A DNA stretch of 49,130 nucleotides. It comes from Streptomyces altiplanensis. GTDB lineage: Bacteria; Actinomycetota; Actinomycetes; Streptomycetales; Streptomycetaceae. Each line of letters starts with the position of its first letter. Position 1 is the stretch's first letter. Below are positions 1 to 10,700 of the stretch, piece after piece. The notes below the pieces were generated by a model. It was not told the origin of the DNA, searched no databases, and was given only the letters and a program-made list of their open reading frames with translations. The translations under genes and the position numbers were made by a program. The stretch lies in contig RHMC01000039.1 in NCBI GenBank assembly GCA_003719395.1, positions 1 to 49,130 of the forward strand. Direction: 5' to 3'.

Positions 1-516
1 CAACTTCACCCCCGCAGCGTAAGTACCCGCTGTCCATGATCGTGGGGGAACTTCAAATTGCTCGGTGCCGCCGGTTTCGGTGAGGGCGTGGCTATCGGTG
101 TTCAGGATGGCCGTGATCGTGGGGGAGGGCTGCTCGTCGAGGGCCAGTGCGAGGCGGCGGGCGGTACCTTTGGCGATTCATCCGAGATGGAGCCCGTTGT
201 GCTCGACCCGGATGGCGTTCGGGTCTGTCGGGCTGTCGTGGTCGCGGACGAGGTCGAGGACAGTTCCTGCGGGCAGCCCGGTGAGGTACTCCTCGCTGCA
301 GGAGTGCCGGACGCCGCGCAGGGGGGTGGTGAACGTGCCCCGGCCGCTGAGGATGGTCTTCTGGACGGTGCGGGGGCTGCGCCGCTCGGCGCTGCGGATG
401 AGCAGGGCCGCGACGCTGGGGGTGATGATGGCGGTGATCTCGTCGGCGGTCAGGCTGCCGAGCCGGCTGGTGAAGTCGGAGAAGGACGGCTCGGGTACGG
501 GGCAGAGTGTGGTCAC
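1..516 (-). pseudogene. HIRAN-like domain protein interrupted by an in-frame stop; runs off the window edge
   Basis: A GTG at 516 overlaps the TGA of the upstream gene (GTGA), so the two are translationally coupled. The product runs 112 residues to a TGA at 178-180. Just before it the sequence has a HIRAN-like core: a glycine-rich turn, then LVRDHDSPTDPNAIRV and a final LG. HIRAN domains usually continue with G-(W/Y)-I. Here TGA sits exactly where W or Y is expected, and the same frame stays open to position 1, continuing IAKGTARRLALALDEQ, which looks like the rest of the domain. So this is a single-codon nonsense change (TGG to TGA) rather than a frameshift. HIRAN domains bind DNA ends or stalled-fork structures in SNF2 helicases and occur alone in bacteria. 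It could be a real pseudogene or a base-call error. The remainder lies outside the window. Confidence 0.55.
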
Positions 517-1010
517 TGAAATTCCTCGGAACCGTCCTCGCTCGCTCCAGCGATCTTGCCGCCGACGAATACCACGCCCAGCCCGAGGGCGGCTGCACCG
601 GCGGCTGCCACCACCTTCATCCCCGCCCCCAGAAACTGCTTGCTTTCGCTGTCCTTCTCGCCTACCCGCTGTACGTTTTGGCCGAGGCGGTCGTGGAGGG
701 CCTCCCGTTGCGTCCAGCTGAGGTCGTCCCGACCGAGGTCGGCCTGTAGAGCGTCCCGCTGGTCCTGCGAAGCCTTGTAGAAGTGGTTCTGACTGTTCTC
801 GTTGGCTGCGAGAGTGGACTTGTGGGCCTCTGTGACCGCATCGATGTCGGCCTTGCCCAGGTCCTTGAAGGCGGGGAACTGCTCGATGAGCTTGAGCCGC
901 ACCTCGGTGGCCATCTCGGGCATCGCTGCCGCGAACTTGAGCACCTTGTCCTTGGACAGGTTCCGCCAGTTCGGGATACCCAACTTCCGCTTGACCGCTG
1001 CTTCGTTCAC
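513..1010 (-). CDS. Conserved protein of unknown function with C-terminal membrane anchor
   Basis: The product is 165 residues from a GTG at 1010, chosen because AAGGGG lies just upstream and because the longer in-frame extension to 1112 looks random. The N-terminus (NEAAVKRKLGIPNWRNL) and the middle (LSKDKVLKFAAAMPEMATEV) resemble a small family that I recall from many bacteria with no assigned function. Residues about 60-130 are charged and probably helical. Residues about 135-157 form an alanine/glycine/valine-rich hydrophobic segment ending VVFVGGKIAG, a likely C-terminal membrane helix with a short acidic tail. It overlaps the HIRAN-like gene by four bases, so the two probably act together. 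No catalytic motif is visible. Confidence 0.7.
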   Translation of the reverse strand: MNEAAVKRKLGIPNWRNLSKDKVLKFAAAMPEMATEVRLKLIEQFPAFKDLGKADIDAVTEAHKSTLAANENSQNHFYKASQDQRDALQADLGRDDLSWTQREALHDRLGQNVQRVGEKDSESKQFLGAGMKVVAAAGAAALGLGVVFVGGKIAGASEDGSEEFQ

Positions 1011-1215
1011 GTCGCCCCTTCTCTGACTCCGTTCGTCGTCCCGTGAGGCATCCCGGATAGTAGCGGTGCCCACCGACAAGCCCCTCTTCCTCGTCCTCGG
1101 CCTGCTCGCCATGACCCTGTGAGCCGCATTCGGGGGTCAGGTGCACCCACTGGGCGTCAGTCAACGGCACGACCCGACCAGCGATCGCAGGATCGGGACG
1201 GCACGACCGCAGGAA

Positions 1216-1451
1216 TCAGCCCATCTCTGAAGGCCGGTCAAGGTCGAGCACTGGGGCCGGCCTCAGGTCGAACTCGCAGATCTCCATCCCGGCGAACGAG
1301 GCTTGATCCCGGTCCAATCGGAGGCACACGCGAGGTTCCTCGTCGTCGAGAATGCTCCAGGCGCTATCGGCATACGGGCCTCGTTGGCCGCCCTCTGAGC
1401 GGCGGCCTGCGGCGAGGCCTTCGTCAGGTTCACAGTGGCGGGCTTGGTCAT
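1216..1451 (-). pseudogene. Small hypothetical protein, probably frameshifted
   Basis: An ATG at 1451 has an AAAGGGG ribosome site about five bases upstream and begins MTKPATVNLTKASPQAAAQR. Near position 1360 the plausible coding frame moves to the one that ends at 1216, with acidic, hydrophobic-patterned text (for example CEFDLRPAPVLDLDRPSEMG). Neither frame alone gives a convincing full protein; joined they give about 77 residues. No family recognised. It stands alone between the HIRAN pair and the SWIM gene. Confidence 0.3.
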
Positions 1452-1630
1452 GCGGCCCCTTTCGGAGAAGGTCCTGGGAGCCGGGGTGCGACGACCATAC
1501 AGTTTGGGCATGAGGCACCCCAGAGAATCGGTTGTCGACGGCCTGACAGGAGGATGGGCCCGTCGGCTGGGACGGCCGTTACTGTGGGGGCCGTTCGGGA
1601 AGTCCGAGCCGGATCGGAGCGCGGTGAGTC

Positions 1631-3305
1631 GTGGGCGGTCTTACCGAGGCGAAGCTGAGGGCGCTGGCCGGGGAGCGTTCGTTCGAGCGTGGACTCGCTT
1701 ACGCCGACGAAGTGCGCGGGGTCGAGTTCGGTGACGGCTGGATCAGGGCGTCAGTACGCGGCACGGAGCGGTACGAGGTGGAGCTGCTCCTGGGCGGGCG
1801 CAGAAAGCCGGCGGGCACGTGCGACTGCCCGTACGGCCAGGAGGGCAACTTCTGCAAGCACTTGGTCGCGCTCGGTCTGACGGTGATCGCCCAGGAAGCC
1901 GACCTGCCTCGTCGGCGGAAGGCCGCCAGGGACCGGACCCGAGGCCTCGACGCCTGGCTGACCGGCATGTCGCGGGACGATCTGCTCGCTCTTCTACGGG
2001 AAGAGACGGCCGAGGACCGGAGCCTGCGGAAGCGTCTGGAACTGCGGGCGGCGAGCGCCCGCGGCGACGTGGCCGGGATCCGCTCCCGTATCCACGAGTT
2101 GCTCGATAGCGGCCCTTTTGCCCGGTACGGCTACGTCGAGTACGCCGACGTTCACGCCTACGCCGACCAGGCCGCGCAGGCGGTCAACGCGATCCGGTCA
2201 CTGACAGCCTCCGGCCGGGCGGCCGACTCGATCACTCTGGCCCGGGAGGCGATCGGGATGCTGGCCGCAGTGATCGAAAGCGTCGATGACTCCGACGGCC
2301 GGTTCGGGGAGATCGGTGTCGGCCTGGCCGACGCCCACCACGAGGCCTGCCGCGCGGCAGGCCCGGACCTGGAGGAACTCGCGCACTGGCTGGTGACGCA
2401 CGCTCTGGACGACGCGGCCGACCTGACGGGCATCGACCGCTCGACTACGAGGACCTGCTCGGCGAGCGGGGGACGGCCGCCCTGCGCCGTACGCGGTCGA
2501 GGCGTGGCAGGCGAACCGTACCGGCTGGGCCGAGAAGCACCTGATGCAGCGCCTCGCGAAGTCGGGACGGGACATCGACACGGTGGTCGCCGTGCACGCC
2601 GCCGACCTCGCACCGAACGGTCACACCCATCTGCTCATCGCCAGAGAACTCGACACCGCCGGCCGTACCGTCGACGCCCTGGAATGGGCCGAGCGCGGCA
2701 TCCGGGAGACCGAGGACCTCGCCACCGTCGACACCGCCCTGATCGACCACCTCGCCGACCGCTACACCCGGACCGGCCGGCCCGCCGACGCCGTCACCCT
2801 GCGCCGGGACCACTTCGCAGCCCGCCGCACCCTGCTCGCCTACCAGCAACTGCGTGCCGCGGCCATTGCCGTCGCGTGCTGGCCGACCGAGCGCGAGAAC
2901 GCACTGGCGCATCTTCGCGCCGATGCCGAACGGGCGGACACGCGCGGTGGCCGGGTCCTCGTTGACATCCTGCTCGACGACGGGGACCTCGACGCCGCCT
3001 GGCGGACAGCCGGCGAGTACGGCGCCCACGACGGCCAGTGGCTCGCCCTTGCGGACCAGTCCCGCCCGATCCGCCCCGCGGATGCCCTCGCCGTCTACCT
3101 CCGCCTGGTCGCCCGCCTCACCCGCGAGACCGGCAACCGCGCCTACGAACAGCTCGTCGGCCTGCTCCTGGGCATCCGCGACTGTCACCGCCGCCTCGGC
3201 ACACCGGAAGACTTCACCGCATACGTCACCGACCTGCGCGCCGCCCAGAAGCGGAAGCGGAACCTGATGCGACTGATGGACGAGCACGGCCTGTCAGGCT
3301 CGTGA
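1631..3305 (+). CDS. SWIM zinc-finger protein (two apparent single-base deletions)
   Basis: About 558 residues once two lost bases are restored, near 2438 (frame moves into LDYEDLLGERGTAALRR) and near 2488 (frame moves into YAVEAWQANRTGWAEKHL). The GTG at 1631 begins GGLTEAKLRALAGERSFERG, typical of SWIM-family N-termini. The SWIM motif is at residues about 62-82: CDCPYGQEGNFCKHLVAL gives C-x-C then C-x-H ligands. The C-terminal 300 residues look like alpha-helical repeats, as usual in this family. SWIM fingers bind DNA or proteins and often travel with SNF2 helicases; a SNF2 helicase lies 1.4 kb downstream. A functional link with the island is inference. The indels look like sequencing errors because both flanks remain family-like. 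Confidence 0.75.
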
Positions 3306-3444
3306 CGACGACCGTCGCGCCTGTGGCCGCCCCCGCGGAAGCCGGTACAGGACGAGGGAGGACCTGCATAGACTGCCTCCCGGTCCGGGTAGGTCCACCG
3401 CGCGGAATCGTGGGGTGCGGACCGCAAGGGGGAGGCGTGACACC

Positions 3445-4647
3445 GTGGAACCACTGAGGGATGACGACCCGAAGGAGATCGGGGGTTTCGCCCTCGTGTG
3501 CCGGATCGGCTCCGGCGGCATGGGCCAGGTGTTCCTGGGCGAGTCCGCGGCCGGCCACCAGGCCGCGGTGAAAGTCATCAAGCCCTCTGTGCTCGACGAG
3601 GACACCCGGGCGCGTTTCCTGTCCGAAGTGGAAAGCCTGCGCACCGTCTACGGGCCTTTCGTCGCGGCCTTCGTCGGGGCCGACGCGAACGCCGACCAGC
3701 CCTGGCTCGCGGTCGAGTACGTCCCCGGACCCGATCTGCGCACCCTGGTCGCCGGTCAGGGGCCCCTGCCGGTCGCCGAGACCGCCAGCCTCGGAGCGCT
3801 GCTGGCCGAGGGCCTCGGCACGGTCCACGAGGCAGGGCTGCTCCACCGCGACCTGAAGCCGCAGAACATCCTGCTCTCCCCCTACGGTCCCAAGGTGATC
3901 GACTTCGGTCTCGCCGTGCTCGCGGAACGCCGCACCACCCTGACGGCCACCGGCTTCGTCGTCGGCAGCGTTCTCTGCATGCCTCCCGAGCAGGCCCGGG
4001 GCGAGCAACAGCTGGACCGGTCCGCCGACGTGTACGCGCTGGGTGCGGTGCTGCTCTTCGCCGCGACCGGGCACTACCCGTACGAGGGGCCGACGTGGCA
4101 GGCCGTCGCCCTGAAGATCGAGGACCCGGCGACCCCTCCCGATCTGACGGACGCCCCACCGGAACTCGTACCGCTGATCACGGACATGCTCGCACTGGAT
4201 CCGGATGCCAGGCCGGCCCTGCCCGACGTCACCGAGCGGCTGGTGCGCGTCATCCGTGAACAGGGTCTGACCGCACTCCAGGCCAAGCGGCGCCTCGCAG
4301 GTCTGACGCCCGAGATCAGCGTGCCCCAGCTTCCCGCGCCGGCTCCCGGATCTCCGGGGGGAGTCGACGCACCCGCCTACACACCCGCCGTCATCGACCA
4401 AGCGGCGGTCGAGGACGACGAGCAGGCGGGTCCGGCCGGGTTCGCAGGAGCCCGGCCGCACGCCTCGGAGGGAGAACCCGATGAGGATGATCCGGACGAC
4501 GGCGCCTCCGCCCTCCAGGAGCCCACGCCCGCACAGGCGGAAACCCACCCGCGCCCACGCGGTGGAGTGACCGCTGTCCGGCCCTCCGCGCCCTTGAGGA
4601 TCGCCGAGCGGATTCGTGCCGGCTACGCCCGCGAGGCCCGCTTCTGA
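3445..4647 (+). CDS. Soluble PknB-type serine/threonine protein kinase
   Basis: About 400 residues. GTG at 3445 is preferred over the in-frame GTG at 3415 because GGGGGAGG lies about nine bases before it. Kinase subdomains are complete: glycine loop GSGGMGQVF (about 23-31), AVKVIK lysine, HRDLKPQN catalytic loop (about 134), DFGLA magnesium loop (about 153) and a PPEQ form of the APE motif. The domain ends near residue 280 and is followed by a Pro/Ala/acidic tail with no transmembrane segment or PASTA repeats, so the kinase is cytosolic. It lies 101 bases upstream of the DrmD-like gene on the same strand. Kinases occur in several phage-defence loci, but the target here is unknown. Confidence 0.85.
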   Translation: MEPLRDDDPKEIGGFALVCRIGSGGMGQVFLGESAAGHQAAVKVIKPSVLDEDTRARFLSEVESLRTVYGPFVAAFVGADANADQPWLAVEYVPGPDLRTLVAGQGPLPVAETASLGALLAEGLGTVHEAGLLHRDLKPQNILLSPYGPKVIDFGLAVLAERRTTLTATGFVVGSVLCMPPEQARGEQQLDRSADVYALGAVLLFAATGHYPYEGPTWQAVALKIEDPATPPDLTDAPPELVPLITDMLALDPDARPALPDVTERLVRVIREQGLTALQAKRRLAGLTPEISVPQLPAPAPGSPGGVDAPAYTPAVIDQAAVEDDEQAGPAGFAGARPHASEGEPDEDDPDDGASALQEPTPAQAETHPRPRGGVTAVRPSAPLRIAERIRAGYAREARF

Positions 4648-4748
4648 GCAGGCGCGGCCCCGCGCCCGATCCTGTACGTCCCGCTTCCTCCCCGTGACAG
4701 ACTTGCGGTGGCGAGGGTGACGACACACGCAAGACGAAGGGGCCGTGA

Positions 4749-7700
4749 GTGACCGACCAGGGGGCGACGCAGGAGGGGACCCGGTTCCCGCCGGGCGCGC
4801 AGATCCTCGTACGGGACGAGGAGTGGCTGGTCCGCAACACCACCACGACCGATCACGACGGGGAGAGGATCGAGGCGGTCGGCGTCTCCGAGTTCGTACG
4901 GGACGAGGAGGCCGTCTTCTTCAGCGGCATCGACACGGTGGAACTCCTGGACCCGGAGAAGACCGTCCTCGTACCCGACACCTCCTCGTACTTCCGGCGC
5001 AGCCGCCTGTTCCTCGAAGCCGTCCTGCGCAAGACGCCGCTGCCCCAGTCGGAGCGGGGCCTCGCCCTCGCCGACCGCTTCCTCCTGGACCCGCTCGTCT
5101 ACCAGCAGCGCCCGGCCGAACTCGCCCTGTCCATGCGTAATCTCCGCCCCCGGGTCCTCATCGCCGACGTCGTCGGTCTCGGCAAGACCCTGGAGATCGG
5201 CCTGACCCTCGCCGAGCTCATCCGTCGGGGCCGCGGCGAGCGCATCCTGGTCGTGACCCCGCAGAGCATCCTGGAGCAGTTCCAGCACGAGCTGTGGACG
5301 CGTTTCTCCATCCCGCTCGTACGGCTCGACTCGCTCGGCGTCCAGCGTGTCCAGCGCGAGCTTCCGGCCGGGCGGAACCCGTTCACGCACTACAAGCGCG
5401 TGATCATCTCCGTGGACACCCTCAAGAACATCGGCCAGTACCGGCACCACCTGGAGCGGATCCGCTGGGACGCCGTCGTCATCGACGAGTCCCACAACCT
5501 GATCAACCCCGGCAGCCAGCGCCGCGCCCTCGCCGAAATCCTCGCCCCGCGCACGGACGCCCTGCTGCTCGCCAGCGCCACCCCGCACAACGGCGACAAG
5601 CGGTCCTTCGCCGACCTGATCTCCCTGCTCGACCCGGCCGCCATCGCCGACCGCGACGACTACGACCCGGCGGAGGACCTCGGCCACCTCTTCATCCGGC
5701 GCACCAAGATCAGCCCCGAGGTCCGGGACGAGATGGGCACGGAGTGGCCGGACCGGGGTCCCACCGTCTCCCTCCACTGCGCCGCCACCGAGGCGGAGGA
5801 GCGGGTCTTCGCCGAACTGGCCGAGCACTGGATTCCCGCACCGCCGACGAGTACGGAGTTCGGCACCGCCGGTCAGGACCACGTCTCGGTCGCCGTCGAG
5901 CCGGTCTTCGCCTACAACCTGCTCAAGACGTTCCTGTCCTCGCACGTCGCTCTGGGCGAGACGGTCGCGAACCGCATCTCCTCCCTCACGGACCGGGTCC
6001 GCAAGGCCGAGGAGAAGGGGCTGCGGCCCGACCCCGCCATCGCCGCCGAGCAGGCCGCCCTCGCCCGGCTCCGGGAGATCGCGTCCGGCATGGGCGACGG
6101 CACCGCGCCCGGCGACTCCGCCAAGCTCGACGCCCTCGTCGCCCAGCTCAAGGAGATCGGCGTCGGCCCCCGTTCCACCACGCGGGCCGTGGTCTTCTCC
6201 GAACGCGTCCGCACACTGACCTGGCTCGCCGAGGTCGTCCCCGCCCGTCTGGGTTTCCCGGCCGGGGCCGACGGCACGTCGAAGGCCGTGGCCGTGATGC
6301 ACGGCGGCCTCAGCGACGAGGAGCAGGGCAAGGTCCTCGAGGCGTTCGGCCTCGCCGACACCCCCGTCCGGCTGCTGTTCACCGGAGACGTGGCCTCCGA
6401 GGGCGTCAACCTGCACCGCCAGTGCCACCACCTCGTCCACTACGACATCCCGTGGTCACTGATCCGCATCGAGCAGCGCAACGGCCGTATCGACCGCTAC
6501 GGACAGAAGTACGAGCCCCGGTTCCACGCGCTGATCCTCACCTCGGCCGTTCCCGGCGCCAAGGACGACCGCACGGTCGCCGAGAAGCTGCTCCTCCGGG
6601 AGGAGGAGGCGCACAAGCTGGACGGCACGGCCGAGGCCGTCTCCGGTCTCTACCGGGCCGAGGAGGAAGAGCGCCGGCTGATCAAGGAACTGGTCAGGGG
6701 CGGCACCGTCGAGGAGTTCCTTGACTCCGCCCCCGCCGACGACACCGCACTCGCCGACCTGTTCGGCCAGGTGGACACGATCACCGAGCAGGAGCTGCCC
6801 GCGCGCGCCGAGCTGATCTCGCTCTTCGACGGTGACACGGCCGACTTCGTCGCCACCGCCCTCGACGAGGTGTACGAGGAGCGCGCCGAGGACCAGATCG
6901 CCCTGTCGTCCGGCACCGACGCCCAGGGCGGGTCCTACTTCTCCCTCTCCCCGGCCCTGGCCCCCGATCTGCTCCACCGCCTGAAGGCCCTCCCGCCCTC
7001 CTACCTGAGGGAACAGCACGTCGCCGAACGGATGCTGGTCACCTTCGACCGGGCCCTCGCGCAGCGCAAGCTCACCGAGGCCAGGGACAGCAGCACCACG
7101 ATGTGGCCGGACGTCTCCTTCCTCACCGACATCCATCCGGTGGTCGAGTGGCTGACGGACAAGGTGCTGGTCGAGTTCGGCCGGCAGGAGGCCCCGGTCA
7201 TCACCACACCCCACGTCGACGGCCCGGTCTTCCTCGTCCAGGGCATCCACTCCAACGCCCTCGGCCGCCCGACCGTGGTCCGCTGGATGGCCGTGACCGG
7301 GATCCGGCCCGACGGCACCGGGACACCCGAGGTACGCCCCATGGCCGACGCGCTGCGCGACGCGAAGGTCGGCCCGAGGCTCGCCCGCACCGGAGGCCCG
7401 CGGGACCTGGACCGGCTCCAGACCCTCGTCCCGGCCGCCGTCGCCGCCGCCCGCCACCACCTGGACGCGGGCAGGGCCGCATGGGAGGAGCAGATCAGCG
7501 GGCCGCTCGGCCGCCTACGCGACCACGTCGCCCGGTGGCGTGCCGACTCCCTGCTGCCCGGAGTAACAGGCCGCCGCGAGCGCCTGGTCGAGGAGACCGC
7601 CGACGAACTGGCCCGGCTCCTCGACCAGCTCCACACCACCGGCCGCCCGATGCTGCGGGTCCTCGCCGTCCTCGACCGCCCCGGTGTCCCGGACGCCTCC

Positions 7701-7793
7701 GGAGACGGGACCGCCGCACCCGCGGCCGGCTCCCGGGACCCGGCCCCCGTAACCGACGCCGCCCACCCGTCCGACGCCCAGGCGGAGAACTGA
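4749..7793 (+). CDS. drmD: SNF2-type helicase, DISARM DrmD-like
   Basis: 1014 residues, the size I associate with DrmD of class 1 DISARM. The GTG at 4749 starts TDQGATQEGTRFPPGAQILV; AAGGGG lies about eight bases upstream. SF2 motifs are intact: Walker A VVGLGKTLEI (residues 141-150), DESH box (246-249), SATPHNG motif III (276-282), and in the second RecA lobe GDVASEGVNL followed by IEQRNGRIDRYGQ (motif VI, about residue 570). The C-terminal third is helical and unassigned. No indel is visible in 3 kb. The gene is followed after one base by the methyltransferase gene, the drmD-drmMI order known from class 1 DISARM. In that system the proteins restrict incoming phage DNA; the exact role of DrmD is not established. 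The symbol is by similarity of architecture, not by database search. Confidence 0.8.
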   Translation: MTDQGATQEGTRFPPGAQILVRDEEWLVRNTTTTDHDGERIEAVGVSEFVRDEEAVFFSGIDTVELLDPEKTVLVPDTSSYFRRSRLFLEAVLRKTPLPQSERGLALADRFLLDPLVYQQRPAELALSMRNLRPRVLIADVVGLGKTLEIGLTLAELIRRGRGERILVVTPQSILEQFQHELWTRFSIPLVRLDSLGVQRVQRELPAGRNPFTHYKRVIISVDTLKNIGQYRHHLERIRWDAVVIDESHNLINPGSQRRALAEILAPRTDALLLASATPHNGDKRSFADLISLLDPAAIADRDDYDPAEDLGHLFIRRTKISPEVRDEMGTEWPDRGPTVSLHCAATEAEERVFAELAEHWIPAPPTSTEFGTAGQDHVSVAVEPVFAYNLLKTFLSSHVALGETVANRISSLTDRVRKAEEKGLRPDPAIAAEQAALARLREIASGMGDGTAPGDSAKLDALVAQLKEIGVGPRSTTRAVVFSERVRTLTWLAEVVPARLGFPAGADGTSKAVAVMHGGLSDEEQGKVLEAFGLADTPVRLLFTGDVASEGVNLHRQCHHLVHYDIPWSLIRIEQRNGRIDRYGQKYEPRFHALILTSAVPGAKDDRTVAEKLLLREEEAHKLDGTAEAVSGLYRAEEEERRLIKELVRGGTVEEFLDSAPADDTALADLFGQVDTITEQELPARAELISLFDGDTADFVATALDEVYEERAEDQIALSSGTDAQGGSYFSLSPALAPDLLHRLKALPPSYLREQHVAERMLVTFDRALAQRKLTEARDSSTTMWPDVSFLTDIHPVVEWLTDKVLVEFGRQEAPVITTPHVDGPVFLVQGIHSNALGRPTVVRWMAVTGIRPDGTGTPEVRPMADALRDAKVGPRLARTGGPRDLDRLQTLVPAAVAAARHHLDAGRAAWEEQISGPLGRLRDHVARWRADSLLPGVTGRRERLVEETADELARLLDQLHTTGRPMLRVLAVLDRPGVPDASGDGTAAPAAGSRDPAPVTDAAHPSDAQAEN

Positions 7794-7794
7794 C

Positions 7795-10700
7795 GTGACG
7801 TACGACTCGCTGGTCAACCACGGCGACTACCTCTCGCCGCACTACCTCGCCGAGGTCCTTCCCAAGGACCTCAAGGCGAAGGACGGCCTCCTCACCCGTT
7901 GGGCGGCCTTCGAGGAGACCGAACGCCGCCGCCACGCCGACGCCGTCGCCGACGCCGCCCGCCAGGGCCTCGGCCCCGACTCCGTCCCGCCGCGCGTCCG
8001 CACCCCCCGCGAGAGTCTGCGCGCCCTGTACGGCCCCTACTTCGCGGGCCGCGCCGTCCTCGCCGAGGACGCGGCTGCGCTCGCCGCGCCTCGACGCGCT
8101 CGAACCCGAAGGGTGGCGGAAGCGCTATACCGAGAGCCACCTCGACACCCTGCGCGCCCTGGGCTACGCCGACGCCCACGAGCAGACCGTGACCGTCCAC
8201 CGCGCCGACCGCGAGTACGCCGTCGAGGTCCTCCACGCCGAACCCGGCCTGTACGCGGTCGCCTGCGGGTGGACCACCGAACCCGACGCCGCCCTCGACC
8301 CCGACGGTGCCGGCCGCCTGCTCCACCCAGTGGAGACGGAGACGTCGGCGCCGGACCTGCTGGACGCGAAGGCCCTCGCCGACTTCCTCTTCACCTGCGA
8401 CGCACCTCCGCGCCACGTCCTCCTGCTCGTCGGTGGCGTCGTCGTCCTCGCCGACCGCCTCGCCTGGCCCGAGGGCCGCTATCTGTCCGCCGATCTCGAC
8501 GCGGCCCTGCACCGCCGCGACGACCGCCACGGCGGCGAACTCGACCTCCTGGCGTCGCTGTTCGGCGCCGACGCGCTGCGTGTCCCCGCCGAGGGCGGCA
8601 CGGCGCCGCTCGCCGCCTTCCTCGACCGGTCCGCCAAGCACGCCGTCGGTGTCTCGACCGAACTCCGCGAGGGCCTGCGCCTGAGCGTCGAGTGGATCGC
8701 CAACGAGGTCCTGGACCGCCTGCGCGAACCGGAGAACGGCGTCACCCCCGCCGAACTGGACGACCCGGCCCGCCTCGCCAAGGAACTCAGCCGCGAGTCG
8801 CTGCGCTACCTGTACCGCATCCTGTTCCTCCTGTACGCCGAGGCCAGCCCCGCCCTCGGCATCCTGCCCTCCGACTACCCCGAGTACGAGCAGGGCTACG
8901 GCCTCCAGCGGCTAGGCGACCTGGTCCTGCGCGACCTCGTCGGCGAGCGTTCCCGGCGCGGTTTCCACCTGTACGAGTCGCTCGACCTGCTCTTCGAGAA
9001 GGTCGAGAAGGGCCACCGCCGCTACGGCACCGAGCCCGAGGACCTCGCGGCGGAGGCGGCGGCCCGCGAGGCGACGGAGGCCGAGAACGAGGCGGCGAGG
9101 CTGCTCGCCGACGGGGAGATCACCCAGGCCGACTACACCGAGCGGGTCCGCGAGGCCGACCGTGCCCGCCGCGCCGCCGCCCGCAGCACGAGCGCGGGCC
9201 TGCGCTTCGAGGCCCTGCGCTCCGAGCTGTTCACCAAGGAGGCCGTCCGCCTCATCTCGGACGACCAGTTCGAGAACCCGGCCCACCGGGGCGGCGAGGG
9301 CGAGAAGCGCCGCCCCTTCCTGGACACCCGGCTGCGCAACGAGACCCTGCACAAGGTGCTGCGCCGCCTCATGCTCACCAAGGGCAAGGGACGGGAGCGC
9401 GGCGGCTTCATCTCGTACGCCCAGCTCGGCATCAACCAGCTCGGCGCGGTGTACGAAGGACTGATGTCCTACACCGGCTTCATCGCCGAGGAGGAGCTGT
9501 ACGAGGTCGCCAAGGGCGGCGACCCCTCGGGCGGCAGCTGGATGGTCCCCGCATCCCGGGCCGGGGACTACGACGACGCCCTCTTCGTCAAGCGGACGAA
9601 CGAGGAGACGGGCCGCCTGGAGCGGGTGCCCCACCCCAAGGGTTCGTTCGTCTACCGCCTGGCCGGCCGCGACCGCCAGACGTCCGCCTCCTACTACACC
9701 CCGAAGTCCCTCACCGAGGTCACCGTCGAACTCGCCCTCAGGCACCGCCTCGACCAGGACGGCTCCACCACCCCGGCGAGGGAACTCCTGGAGTGGAAGA
9801 TCTGCGAACCTGCCCTCGGCTCGGGCGCGTTCCTCAACGAGGCCATCGACCAGGTGGCCGCCGAGTACCTGAGGCGCCGCGAACGCGAGCTGGGCCGCCG
9901 GGTCGACCCCGAACTGCGGCAGATCGAGCTCCAGAAGGCCAAGGCGTACATCGCCCTGCACAACGCCTACGGCGTGGACCTCAACGCCACGGCCGTGGAA
10001 CTCGCCGAGGTCTCCCTCTGGCTCAACTCCATGCACCCCGGCATGCGGGCCCCCTGGTTCGGCCTCCACCTGCGGCGCGGCAACTCGCTCATCGGCGCGG
10101 GCCGCAAGGTCTACCAGGCGGACGTCCTGCCGGGCGGTGGATGGCTGGCCAAGAAGAACACCCTCCCGCCGAAGGACCTGCCGTTCCGTGACGGGCCGCT
10201 GCCCGACGGCGCGGTGCACCAGTTCCTGCTGCCCGCGATCGGCTGGGGCGCGGTCGCCGGCGAGTCGGAGGCGAAGAAGCTCGCCGAGGACGAGGCCAAG
10301 GCGCTGGGCCAGTGGCGCAAGGGCGTCCAGAAGGCCCCGAAGGGACCGAAGCCGTTCCAGGAACGAGGCGACGAGACAGCCGAGGCCCGGCAGAAGCGCT
10401 ACGACCGCTGGCGCAAGGCGGCCGACAGGACCGAGATGGGCCGCCTCCAGGGCGTGGCCCGACGCGCCGAGTTCCTGTGGTCGCTGGTCGCGACCGCCTC
10501 GAACTCTCCGAGCGGGCCGTGTCCCGCCGCGTCGACGTGTGGCGGCGCGGACTGGTTGGAGCAGTCCACGGAGGCGGAGGACAAGCAGAAGGTCCTCGAC
10601 GACCTGACCCGGCACGGCACGCCGTACTGGCGTCTGAAGACCGTCATGGACGCCTGGTGCGCGCTGTGGTTCTGGCCGCTGGACCGGGTCGGTGAACTCG

